DNA from: CAWIUB01 sp963839175
Lineage (GTDB): Bacteria; Actinomycetota; Actinomycetes; Mycobacteriales; Jatrophihabitantaceae
Direction of reading: 5' to 3'
NCBI GenBank assembly: GCA_963839175.1
Contig: CAWIUB010000008.1
Span: forward strand, 44,419 to 108,418
Length of the DNA: 64,000 nucleotides
The position numbers and the translations under genes are program-made. Within the stretch, counting starts at the first letter, position 1. Each line of letters opens with the position of its first letter. The notes beneath the pieces were generated by a model. The model saw nothing but the letters and a program-made list of their open reading frames with translations. It did no database searches and was not told where the DNA came from. Shown here one piece after another: positions 30,295-38,749 of the stretch.

Positions 30295-31215
30295 TCAACT
30301 CAGAACGTGCGCCGTCGGCTGCGGCTGTTGCCGTAGCGCATGCCACCGGGCGAGCGCCGTCCGGGAGCCCATCCGCACCCCGTAAACGGTCCACGCGCAG
30401 ATCGACAAGATTGCGACGGCGACGATGCCGTCCAGCCACCAGTGGTTACCGGTGGCGACCACGACGAAGATCGTGACGACCGAGTGCGCGGGACCGATGC
30501 AGCGCCAGTGACTGGGGCTGATCCGCCACGTGTAGTAGCCAACAAGCACTGCCCAGGCGACGTGCACGGAGGGCATGGCCGAGAGCTGGTCGATGGGCAG
30601 GCCGTGGCTATACACCGACTCGTCGTACAGCAGGCCGGTATCGACGATCCCCGGAAGCATGCGCGGCGGGGCGACAGGCAGCAGCTGTACGAGAAGGCAG
30701 CCAAACGTCGTCCATGCCATCACCATGCGCACGGGCCGGTATCGATCATGGTGCCGGATGAACAGCCAGATCAGGAACGTCAGCATCATCGTCATGTGCA
30801 TCGCCGCGTAGTAGAGATTCGCGCCTTCGATGATCAGTCGATGCCCGAGGACGAGGCGCTGCATACTGCGCTCAGATGGCAAAGGCAGGTTGCGGTCGAA
30901 TCGCTCGATCCACCGCGCCCGTTGGTAGGCGCGTTCGGTGCCCGTGACGGAGATTCGACCCACGAGCTCCCACAACGCATACAGCACTCCGATCATGGCG
31001 GTCTCGCGGGCGAACGCTCCCGCGGCCCGCAGCACCCGGCTGTTCGACAACGCCAGACCGCCGCCGCCGACCGTAAGCACCGCGGCCACTTCGACCGAAT
31101 GCTGCCAGGTCAGTCCCACCGTCTGCACCAGCGTGACTATGCCTGTAGCCACTGATTGGACGGAACAACGGGGGTGCGAAGTGGAGATCGCCGGCGAGTC
31201 AGAAACACCGTGCAT
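30295..31215 (-). CDS. PAP2-superfamily membrane phosphatase/transferase
   Basis: 306 residues with five to six hydrophobic helices and the PAP2 (inositolphosphotransferase-type) signature in three parts: LLPVAPPRMLP (C1-like), SAMPSVHVAWAVL (C2, catalytic His) and ATGNHWWLDGIVA (C3, His and Asp). Such enzymes hydrolyse or transfer phosphate on lipid carriers at the outer membrane face. The ATG at 31215 has GAAGGTGA directly upstream; the frame is open a further 70 codons without a site. It is divergent from the three-gene P-loop operon at 31409. Confidence 0.8.
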   Translation of the reverse strand: MHGVSDSPAISTSHPRCSVQSVATGIVTLVQTVGLTWQHSVEVAAVLTVGGGGLALSNSRVLRAAGAFARETAMIGVLYALWELVGRISVTGTERAYQRARWIERFDRNLPLPSERSMQRLVLGHRLIIEGANLYYAAMHMTMMLTFLIWLFIRHHDRYRPVRMVMAWTTFGCLLVQLLPVAPPRMLPGIVDTGLLYDESVYSHGLPIDQLSAMPSVHVAWAVLVGYYTWRISPSHWRCIGPAHSVVTIFVVVATGNHWWLDGIVAVAILSICAWTVYGVRMGSRTALARWHALRQQPQPTAHVLS

Positions 31216-31408
31216 TTCACCTTCGTCACCGTCGAGGTCTGCGATGGGCTTCCCTCCCACGTCGAGGACGAGGCGGTGACCTCGGACGATTACTGCCCTG
31301 GTCGGCGAAGGTTGTCGAAGTGGAGCCGATGAGCAAGCGGTGCAGGTGTGCGCTGAACTGTCGGTCGGGCCCGCTATCGTCGACGCACTTACCCTTGAGG
31401 AGCTGGCT

Positions 31409-32197
31409 TTGACCGCTGATACCACGATGGAAGGTGCGCTCGTTCGGGCCGAGGCGGACGTCGAGGCGGCGACCCGGTCGGCCCACGTCCTGGCAGGCGA
31501 GCTCAGACGTGCCCGCTCAGCTGCCGCAGCGGGGCAGGTGCGTGAGCTTCGTCGCGCGCTCCAGGCCGCCGTCGAGCTCGCCGACGAGCTTCAGCGGACC
31601 GTGCGGGAGGCTCGCGGCTCCTACGACGTGGACGAGGGCGGGCTGCTTGGGTCGGGCGCCTACGCCAAGGAGCTGCTCGCAACCGCGGCCGAGGCGGGCG
31701 TTGCCATGTTCGAGGAAGACGACCGGCTGCTGTGCTACCCGTCGATCGTGCGCGTCCTGCCGGGCGATCTGGCCCTGGAGATCGACCGCCGACGGGTGCG
31801 CGGGCTGCGCCCCTCGGTTGTGATCCGGCAGCTCGAGCGTGCGCAGAACGCTGGGCCACGGTTCAAGCCGGAGCCGTTTCTGGTCAGCCTGCTTGCCGCC
31901 TACCAGCTGGTGCTGGCCCGGCAGGGGAAGGCGGCGGGCGCGGTGGTGCGGCTGCTGGATGTCTATGGGGTGTTGACGCTGCTTCCGGGTCAGGCACGGG
32001 AGTACACCAAGCCGGAGTTCACCCGTGACCTGTACCTGCTCGACCAGACTGGCGTCACCGTCGCGGGGTCGACCGGGCGGCAGCTGCGCTGGGCGGCCAG
32101 CACTGGCACCCGGCTGTCCGGGGTGCTGACGACGGTGGCCAAGAGCGGTCAGCAGCAGCGGTATTGGGGCATCGCCTTCGAGCAGGTCGCGCAGTGA
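31409..32197 (+). CDS. Unrecognised protein with N-terminal coiled coil; first gene of a P-loop operon
   Basis: About 262 residues; I do not recognise the family. Residues 6-75 are Ala/Glu/Arg-rich with heptad character (LVRAEADVEAATRSAHVLAG and onward), a likely coiled coil. The rest is a mixed alpha/beta domain with conserved-looking blocks (FEEDDRLLCYPSIVRVLPGD, KPEPFLVSLLAAYQLVLARQ, PEFTRDLYLLDQTG). The TTG at 31409 is chosen because GAGGAG (31397-31402) lies 6 nt upstream; the ATG at 31427 is too far from it. The stop overlaps the next gene as GTGA, so the product is made in step with the two ATPase-like proteins and probably forms a complex with them. Confidence 0.6.
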   Translation: MTADTTMEGALVRAEADVEAATRSAHVLAGELRRARSAAAAGQVRELRRALQAAVELADELQRTVREARGSYDVDEGGLLGSGAYAKELLATAAEAGVAMFEEDDRLLCYPSIVRVLPGDLALEIDRRRVRGLRPSVVIRQLERAQNAGPRFKPEPFLVSLLAAYQLVLARQGKAAGAVVRLLDVYGVLTLLPGQAREYTKPEFTRDLYLLDQTGVTVAGSTGRQLRWAASTGTRLSGVLTTVAKSGQQQRYWGIAFEQVAQ

Positions 32198-33204
32198 CCG
32201 AGCCACTAGGCAGTGGCCTGCCGCTGGGCGGCACCGGCCTCACTGCCGAGTCCTATGCCGAGTTCGTCGCGAAGGAGTACCTCGCGGACTACGTGCGCGG
32301 CGGTGGGGCCGCGATCCGATTCGTGGTGACCGGCGGCGACGAGGTGGCGACGCGGTGGCACCAGCACCTGGCTGCGGCCGCGGCCGACGAGGGCTACCTG
32401 TATGTCGGGGCCGGGGCGGCCGACGTGCGAGTACACCTCATCGACCAGCTCTACGCGGCCGTCGCGCGGCAGCTGGACTGGTCCGAGCTCGCCCGACGTC
32501 AGGTCCGTAGCGTCTGGGAGCAGCTCGGCTTGCCGGCGCCCGATCCGGCTGAGCTCTCGGTCGCGACGATCGCCGAGCACCATGAGGTCGACGCGCGCGA
32601 AGCGGCGCGCAGCATGCGCCGCCAGCTGGAGAGCACGCTGCTGCATGACCCGTCGCTGGCGCGGGAGTTCCGGCTCGCCGTGCTCCGGCTCTGCCAGGCG
32701 GAACTCGGTACGGGCGACGTGCTTGCCGCCGAGCGGGGCGCCGTGCTGTCCTGGCTGCGGGTCGAGCCGGTGGGGCTGCGCGACCTGCGCTCCGCCTCGC
32801 TTTACGCGCGCATCGGCCGGCACAACGCGCGGTCGATGCTGGTCTCGTTGGCCGCCTGGCGTGCTCGAGTCGCTGGCACCGGGCTCGTGCTCGATCTCGA
32901 CCTCCCCCGGCTGGCGGTGTCGCGCCGGCCACCGGTCGACGAGCGGATCGGGTGGTACTACAGCAAGGCCGCCGTCCTCGACGCCTACGAGGTGTTGCGC
33001 CAGCTCGTCGATGCCACCGACAGTCTGCGCGGCGTGTTCGTCGCCGCCGCGCTGCCGCCCCAGCTGGTGACCGACGACGTCCGGGGGTTGCCGGCTTACG
33101 GTGCGCTGCAGCAGCGCGTGGTCGACGAGGTCCGTGACCGCCGCCGAGCCAATCCGTTCGCCGCATTGGTGCGCCTGGAGACCAGATTGGAGGCCACACC
33201 GTGA
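32194..33204 (+). CDS. DUF2791/BrxD-like P-loop protein with degenerate nucleotide motifs
   Basis: 336 residues. The layout matches the BREX ATP-binding (DUF2791) family: YLADYVRGGGAAIRFVVTGG, the conserved RIGRHNARSMLVSLAAW block, YYSKAAVLDAYEVLRQLVDA and the end VVDEVRDRRRANPFAALVRL. However, the Walker A position reads GGDEVATRW (about 47-55) with no GK[ST], and the Walker B position reads LVLDLDLP instead of a hydrophobic run ending in DE. It therefore looks like a catalytically dead paralogue of the next gene. The GTG at 32194 overlaps the preceding stop. A role as a regulatory subunit or DNA clamp is inferred only from pairing with the active ATPase. Confidence 0.6.
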   Translation: MTEPLGSGLPLGGTGLTAESYAEFVAKEYLADYVRGGGAAIRFVVTGGDEVATRWHQHLAAAAADEGYLYVGAGAADVRVHLIDQLYAAVARQLDWSELARRQVRSVWEQLGLPAPDPAELSVATIAEHHEVDAREAARSMRRQLESTLLHDPSLAREFRLAVLRLCQAELGTGDVLAAERGAVLSWLRVEPVGLRDLRSASLYARIGRHNARSMLVSLAAWRARVAGTGLVLDLDLPRLAVSRRPPVDERIGWYYSKAAVLDAYEVLRQLVDATDSLRGVFVAAALPPQLVTDDVRGLPAYGALQQRVVDEVRDRRRANPFAALVRLETRLEATP

Positions 33205-34466
33205 CGACCACGGCTGGCGTGCTCGAACGGCTGTCCGCGCGCCGCGCGGTCGAGGCGTTGCGCTCCGGAGTGCCGAGCCGTGACGGGGTTGCCGCGCTGG
33301 GCAGCGGGCAGGCCGAGATCGAGGACCGGTTCGTCGGTTTGCTCGATACCGCAGGCACCGTGCGTCCGAACGCACACCGGGGCCTGCTCATCGGTGGTGG
33401 TTTCGGATCGGGCAAGAGCCACCTGCTCGAGCACCTCGCCCACCTAGCGCTCGATCGCGGTTTCGCCGTCAGCCGGGTGGTGATCAGCAAGGAGACGCCG
33501 CTGCACGACCCGGCCAAGGTGCTGCGGGCGGCCGTGGAGTCGGCGATCAGCCCGAACGGCGCGGTCGGCGCGGTGGCCGAGGCCGCAGCCGGGCTGGACC
33601 CGGGCAGCCCCGGTTTCGCCGAGCTGTTGCGGTGGGCCAGCGGCGGTCCGGTCGACGAACGGTTCCCGCTCACCGTCAGCCTGTTCCCTCGTGCACAGGC
33701 CGCTGACGACGAGTTTGCCGACGCGATCGTGCGTTTCTGGTCCGGTGACCGGCTCCCGGTGGCCGAGCTGCGCCGACAGGCCAGACTGGCCGGAGAAGGC
33801 CGTCGCGTCCTGGCCGCTGTTCCGGTGCGCGAGCTCGCGGTGCAGCGGTTCCGCTTTCTCGCCCGGCTGTTCGCCGCGGCTGGCTGCCTGGGGTGGCTGC
33901 TGCTGTTCGACGAGGTCGAGCTCATCGGCCGCTACACGTTGCTGCAGCGCGGCAAGTCGTACGCCCAGCTCGCTGACTGGCTGCTCGCCGACGCAGACGA
34001 TCCGGCGAGCCCGCTGGTTACGGTGCTCGCGATGACCGACGACTTCGACGCGGCGGTGCTGACCGCCAAGAACGACCGGCAGGTTGTCCCGGCCAAGCTG
34101 CGCGCCAAGCAGCAGCCGCAATGGGACGAGGTGGCGGCAGGTGCCGAGACCGGCATGCGGCTCATCGAACGTGACATGGTGCTGCTCCAGCAGCCGGACG
34201 CGGCCGAGTTGGACCGGACCTATCAGCAGCTGAAGACGCTGCACAGCGAGGCGTTCGAGTGGGACGCCCCCGACGTGGCCGGGCTCGAGCGGCTGGGCGC
34301 AACGCAGATGCGCCAGTACGTCCGGGCATGGATCAACGAGTGGGACCTGGTCCGCCTCGACCCGTCCTACCGGCCGCAGACGGAGGTGGCGCCGCTAACA
34401 ATGACATACGACGAGCAACCCGATCTCGACGCCGACGAGAACGAGTCGACGTCGGACGACGGCTGA
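33201..34466 (+). CDS. DUF2791/BrxD-like P-loop ATPase with intact motifs
   Basis: 421 residues. The start LSARRAVEALRSGVPSRDGV is the N-terminal signature of the BREX ATP-binding family; Walker A is GGGFGSGKSH (65-74), Walker B LLLFDEVE (233-240), with an Arg-rich sensor region after. The acidic tail (DLDADENESTSDDG) is unusual. It overlaps the preceding gene as GTGA and ends the operon. No BREX helicase, methylase or phosphatase (BrxC/PglX/PglZ) is present in the window, so this is not a complete BREX locus. Stand-alone DUF2791 ATPases elsewhere accompany helicases or TerB-like proteins. The biological role is unknown; defence or chromosome handling are the leading guesses. Confidence 0.7.
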   Translation: MTTTAGVLERLSARRAVEALRSGVPSRDGVAALGSGQAEIEDRFVGLLDTAGTVRPNAHRGLLIGGGFGSGKSHLLEHLAHLALDRGFAVSRVVISKETPLHDPAKVLRAAVESAISPNGAVGAVAEAAAGLDPGSPGFAELLRWASGGPVDERFPLTVSLFPRAQAADDEFADAIVRFWSGDRLPVAELRRQARLAGEGRRVLAAVPVRELAVQRFRFLARLFAAAGCLGWLLLFDEVELIGRYTLLQRGKSYAQLADWLLADADDPASPLVTVLAMTDDFDAAVLTAKNDRQVVPAKLRAKQQPQWDEVAAGAETGMRLIERDMVLLQQPDAAELDRTYQQLKTLHSEAFEWDAPDVAGLERLGATQMRQYVRAWINEWDLVRLDPSYRPQTEVAPLTMTYDEQPDLDADENESTSDDG

Positions 34467-34565
34467 TCCGCCGAGTGGCAGTTGTACAGGGCCACCTGAC
34501 TCCCTCCGATTCCTGCCGAGCGTTCGGGCCCCGAATCTGCCGGTGGTTGCTGTGTCAACGAGGCG

Positions 34566-35150
34566 GGTGCTCGGCCTCGCGGCTGCGGTCACGAGCGGGC
34601 CGCGGTGGTGGTGCACCTCACCGTCGCGGACATGTGCGTCGAGGCGGAGGGTTCCGACGCGGCTGGGCCGTATTCCGGCCCGGAACCTGCCAAGCCGGAC
34701 GTCGCTGACGCGGCTGATGGTGACGAACCTGAGCGCGCCGCGGTGGCGGGAGCGCGTTCAGCTGAACGCGCCCGGCCGTGTGCACGCGTCGCCGGGGGAC
34801 CGGGGTTGCCCGACCGGGTGGTGAACCGGTTGCTGTGCAGCGGGCGGATCCGTACCGCCGTGCACGACACCGGCGGCGACCTGCTGGACCTGGGCCGCTC
34901 CCACCGTGTGGTCACCGACCGGTTGTTCCGCGCCCTGCTGATGTGCGACGGCGGGTGCACGCACCGGCTGCGGAGCGACGCGCGGCCTGCAGGCGCATCA
35001 CGTGCGGCACTGGATCGACGGCGGCCGCACTCACCTGGCTAACCTCCTGCTGCTGTGAAGCGCGGCACCGCGCCCACCACGACGGCAAGTTCCGCATCAC
35101 TCCGCTTGGCCGGGCGCTCGAGCCCAGGCCAGCTAACGACAAGGCGGGTT
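34566..35150 (+). pseudogene. DUF222-HNH endonuclease remnant, 5' truncated and frameshifted
   Basis: Recognisable pieces of an actinobacterial DUF222/HNH protein lie in three frames. ERAAVVVHLTVADM (about 34593-34634) to RTAVHDTGGDLLDLGRSHRVV is in one frame; GLQAHHVRHWIDGGRTHLANLLLL follows after a lost base near 34967; EARHRAHHDGKFRITPLGR follows after a second lost base at 35056-35058, where TGA replaces a Cys codon. The HNH catalytic residues (HHxxHW, N, HHxxxH) are all still encoded. The N-terminal 250 or so residues are missing. These genes are often multicopy and mobile in actinobacteria. Confidence 0.75.
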
Positions 35151-35224
35151 ACCGAGCGCAGTCGGGCGGTGACCTCGGGCGCAGTAAGCACCGCGGTGAT
35201 CATGAGGTCGGGCGAGACAACCCT

Positions 35225-36795
35225 CTAGCGCTGCTGGCTTCGCAGCTGGTCCGGCCAGCGCACCCCGATGCCGAGCGTGGTGAGCAGCCGCTGGAAATCG
35301 GTCAGCAGATCGGGCCGAGCTCGAACGGCGCGCGGCGGTACGCGGTGATCAAGTGCGAAGGCGGCCAGCGCGCCCGCAGCCTCGCCTGCGCTCCATTCCA
35401 CCGGATGCAGCCGGTAGCAGCCGTTGGTGACGTGGGTGACGCCGAGGCACTTGCCCGCCGCCACGAGGTTGTCGATGCGGACCGGCAACAGGGCGCCGAG
35501 CGGGATCTGGAACGGGTAGGAGGGGAGGTCGAGGTAGCCGCGGCCGGCGGTGCTGGGGTGCAGGTCGATGCGATAGCTGCCGACGCCGACGCTGTCACCG
35601 AACTGCTCCGCTTCGCTCGCGCCTGGCCGGGCCTGGACGCCGATGTGCTGTTCGACGACGGTGGATTCGGCGCGGATCCGGCGGCTTTCCCGGATGTACG
35701 GCTCGGCGGCCAAACCGTCGCGGGTGCCGAGCGGGTATCCGGTCAGCCGCAGTCCGGGGTGGCCGGTTCTACCGTCGGGCCGAGGCGCCTCGGTCTGCAT
35801 CCAGTAGACGAAACAGCGGGTCAGTTCCCGCGCGGCCGCAAGGCGCTGGCTGCGATCATCGGCGGTTACCCCGACGACGGGCGCGAGCCAGTAGTCGATT
35901 TGAGGCCAGTTGACGAGGGTGATGTCCGGCAGCTGCGGCTGGTAGAGACTGCCGTCCCGGATCCGGCGAAACCGCCAGAGATCCTGGTCGTCGCCGAATA
36001 GTGGTCGTCGCACCGGCCGCCCGGTTTCCGGGTCCTGCGTCGTCCAGCCGAGCTGCGGGCCGGGCCAGAACGGGGCCTGATAGCCGCGCCAGAACGGGTA
36101 GCTGTCTGGGCGGTCGATAGTGTGATCGCCAGCCGGATCCCATTCGAGCGCGGCGCACCAGGTGAGGGCCTGCTGGTCACACGGATCGGCCGGCCCGTCG
36201 AGCGCGTGCAGCTCGCCGGTGTCCGACACGCTCTCCGCGCCGAGCGTGTGCTCGCAGCCTGTGAGCGGCAAGAGGTCCCCTTCTTCGCTGGCATCGAGCA
36301 CGCATGCGGCTGTCACGACGACGAGGGGATCACCCCCAGTGGTGGAGGCGAATGCGACGGCCCCGATCCGGTCTGCGGTGACGTCGGCACTGACGGGGAG
36401 GTAGTGCCGCAGGATTCGCAACCGACTCGAGTATTCGTGTGGGGCAGCCATCTCTCCCAGCACCTGGTGGAACACGATGGGCTCGGCGCACAGCGTGCTC
36501 ACCCATCCTCCGCCGGGATTGAGCAGCGGCATCCGGCGGGCTCTTTCCTCGATGCGTTGATCTGCGCGATAGTGATCGCGGACGGCTTCGCGCATTCGAC
36601 GGTACGAGGCGTGATCCCAGTGGTTTCCACCCAGGGATGCTCGTCGGGTGGGACGGCCTGGGCGGTCAGCTGCCCACCCAGCCATCGGCTCGGCGCGACG
36701 AGCAGGGCCGCTCGGCCGAGGCTCGCCGTGGCGAGAGCGGCGGCGAACCCGCCGCACCCCGCGCCGACGATGAGCACATCGGTCTCGAGCTCCAC
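35225..36795 (-). pseudogene. FAD-dependent oxidoreductase (FAD_oxidored type), one frameshift
   Basis: The N-terminus (VELETDVLIVGAGCGGFAAAL, then SRWLGGQLTAQAVPPDEHPW) is a Rossmann FAD motif followed by the GGQLT segment of PF12831-like oxidoreductases. Near 36610 one base seems to be missing. The match continues in the next frame as ASYRRMREAVRDHY, LNPGGGWVSTLCAEPIVFHQVL and on to the C-terminal IPLGALLPVRIDNLVAAGKCLGVTH with the FAD-binding end. Full span about 523 codons. The GTG at 36795 is preferred as start (AAGGA 7 nt upstream). It is divergent from narK and shares its promoter region. The substrate is unknown. Confidence 0.7.
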
Positions 36796-36814
36796 GCCTG
36801 GTCCTTCGGGGATT

Positions 36815-36850
36815 GGGCCGTTCGGGCAGCCGCCATGAGACCAAAGTCCG
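36815..36850 (+). promoter_or_regulatory. Tandem DevR/DosR-like boxes upstream of narK
   Basis: GGGCCGTTCGGGCA (36815-36828) and GAGACCAAAGTCCG (36837-36850), 22 bp apart. The proximal box matches 11 of 14 positions of GGGACTWWAGTCCC. The distance from box end to the narK ATG (100 bp) leaves room for a leader with the hairpin at 36900. In M. tuberculosis, narK2 is a DosR target, which supports the assignment. Confidence 0.45.
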
Positions 36851-36899
36851 TAGTGGATCAATGTGCGGCCGCCGACAATAAGACTTCCTACCAGGCAAA

Positions 36900-36929
36900 G
36901 GCGGCGGGCTGTTCACACTGCCCGCCGCC
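36900..36929 (+). other. Strong hairpin in the narK leader
   Basis: GGCGGCGGGC (36900-36909), a 10-nt loop, then GCCCGCCGCC (36920-36929): a perfect 10-bp GC stem ending 20 bp before the narK ATG, just ahead of its GAGGAG ribosome site (36938-36943). No U-run follows, so it is not a standard terminator. It could be an attenuator, a transcript-stabilising stem or an RNA-binding target. Confidence 0.6.
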
Positions 36930-36949
36930 GTCGCACGTGAGGAGAGGCG

Positions 36950-38172
36950 ATGACGGCGACAGACCGGATCCGGACGGCGAAAGGAGCAGCGTCGCCCACC
37001 ACCGGGCAGGCCACGGTGATGCTGGCCCTGGCCACGATCGGGTTCGGCGTCAACTTCTGGGCTGTGGCGCTGCTCAGCCCGCTCGGGCCGCGCCTGCGGG
37101 ACTCCTTGCACCTGTCCTCGTTCTCCCAGGCGTTGCTGGTCGCGGTGCCGGTCATCGTCGGTTCACTCGGCCGCATTCCGGTGGGCGCGCTCACCGACCG
37201 GTTCGGCGGCCGGCTGATGTTCCCGGTCGTGTCGTTCGCGACGATCGTGCCGGTGTTGTTCATCGGCCTGGTGGGCCATTCCAGTCTGCCCGCCCTGCTG
37301 GTGGGCGGCTTCTTCCTCGGCATCGCCGGCACGTCCTTCGCCGTGGGGGTGCCGTTCGTCAGCGCATGGTTCCCGCCGGAGCGGCGGGGTTTCGCGATTG
37401 GCATCTTCGGCGCCGGGATGGGCGGCACGGCGATCAGCGCGCTCACGACAGTCAACCTGGTCAAGGCGCACGGGATCGTGACGCCGTTCGTGATCACGGC
37501 GGTCGTGCTGGCGGTCTACGGTGTGGTGGCCGCGCTGGTGCTGCGCGACGCGCCGGGCCGCACCCCGCCGAGCGAGCCGCTCGGACGGCGCCTGGCGGCG
37601 GCCGTGCGCCTGCCCATCACCTGGCGCGCGTCCGTCTTGTATGCGATCGCCTTCGGCGGCTACGTCGCGTTCAGCGTCTATCTGCCCACGTATCTGAAGA
37701 ACGCCTATGCCCTGACCAGTCGGACGCCTCGAACAAGATGGCGGGATTCGTCGTGGTGGCCGTGGTGATGCGCCCGGTCGGCGGATGGCTCTCCGACCGG
37801 TGGCACCCCGGCCGGGTGCTGGTCGTCGCGTTCGCCGTCGTCGCGATCACGGCGTTCGTGCAGTCGACCACCCCGACCCTGGCGCCGACGGGCACGATCG
37901 CGTTCCTCACCATGGCCGCGGCGCTCGGCGCTGCCGCCGGTGCGGTGTTCGCCCTGGTGGCTCAACAGGCTCCAGCGAGCAAGGTAGGTGCGGTGACCGG
38001 ATTGGTCGGTGCCGCCGGTGGTCTGGGCGGGTTCGTGCCGCCGCTGGTGATGGGCTCGATCTACGGGTGGTTCGGCAACTACGCCGCGGGACTGGCCGCA
38101 CTCGGGGTGGTGGCCGTGTTGGTGCTCGTCCTATCGGCGCAAACCGCGAGGCGGCCGTCCCCGGCGAGTTGA
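36950..38172 (+). pseudogene. narK: NarK-type nitrate/nitrite transporter (MFS), one frameshift
   Basis: The ATG at 36950 follows GAGGAG. The first 255 or so codons give an MFS nitrate/nitrite porter: TM1 LALATIGFGVNFWAVALL, the NNP-type GRIPVGALTDRFGGRLMF loop, GIAGTSFAVGVPFVSAWFPP and GMGGTAISALTTVNL. Near 37713 one base appears lost, and the frame closes at 37768. In the adjacent frame the C-terminal half continues as NKMAGFVVVAVVMRPVGGWL, LVAQQAPASKVGAVTGLVGA and LGGFVPPLVMGSIYGWFG up to the TGA at 38172. The full product would be about 407 residues with 12 helices, importing nitrate for NarGHI or exporting nitrite. It lies 11 bp before the hemerythrin gene. Confidence 0.85.
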
Positions 38173-38183
38173 GGAGGTTAGAA

Positions 38184-38657
38184 ATGTGTGAGTACTGCGG
38201 CTGCCAGGAAGTGCCGGCGATTGCCCAGCTAACGGTCGAACACGACGAGATCCGGGCCGTTGCCCGGGAGGCGGGACGCGCCGGTCACAGCGAGGATCAC
38301 GGCGCAGCGGTCGCCGCGGCGCAGCGATTGCTCGAGTTGCTCGAACCGCACACCGCCATCGAGGAGCGGGGTCTCTTTCCGGCGATGGCGGGCGAGTTCG
38401 CTGAGCACACCTCCTCGCTCGTCGCCGACCACCGGCGCATCGAAGACGCCCTCGCCGATCTGGCGTCGAGCACGGGGCCCTCCAAGGGCTGGACCGGACG
38501 GCTAGACACCGCCCTGTCCGAGCTGTTCGAGCACATCCTGCGGGAGCAGGACGGTCTGTTCCCCGCCACGCTGTCGGTGTTGACGCCAGAGCAGTGGGAG
38601 GCCCTGGACGAGGTGCGCGCGCAGGTCCAATCACGGCGCGCGGTGCCGGCTCACTGA
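38184..38657 (+). CDS. Hemerythrin HHE-domain protein
   Basis: 157 residues. The metal ligands of a hemerythrin four-helix bundle are present: VEHDEI (helix 1), LEPHTAIEERGLFPA (H-x3-E, helix 2), ADHRRIE (helix 3) and FEHILREQDGLFPAT (H-x3-E type, helix 4), giving a di-iron centre for O2 or NO. The N-terminus MCEYCGCQE adds three cysteines that could bind metal. It starts 9 nt after GAGGAGG (38171-38177), directly behind narK, and precedes narG, so it belongs to the nitrate respiration operon, where it may buffer NO or O2. Confidence 0.85.
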   Translation: MCEYCGCQEVPAIAQLTVEHDEIRAVAREAGRAGHSEDHGAAVAAAQRLLELLEPHTAIEERGLFPAMAGEFAEHTSSLVADHRRIEDALADLASSTGPSKGWTGRLDTALSELFEHILREQDGLFPATLSVLTPEQWEALDEVRAQVQSRRAVPAH

Positions 38658-38749
38658 CCGATCCGGGCGGTCTCTCGCGCTCGCCCGCGCTGACGCCAGG
38701 GTCGACGAGACCTGCTTGATCAAGACCTGACTGCAGGGAGCGCCGCCCA

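Noticed and set aside
31409..34466. Complete BREX or Pgl defence locus
   Set aside because: Only BrxD-like P-loop genes are present; no PglZ phosphatase, BrxC ATPase, methyltransferase or helicase gene is in the window.
38670..38749. Search for DevR-like boxes directly upstream of narG
   Set aside because: Only GGGTCGACGAGACC was found, which has a different symmetry; narG probably relies on the narK promoter.
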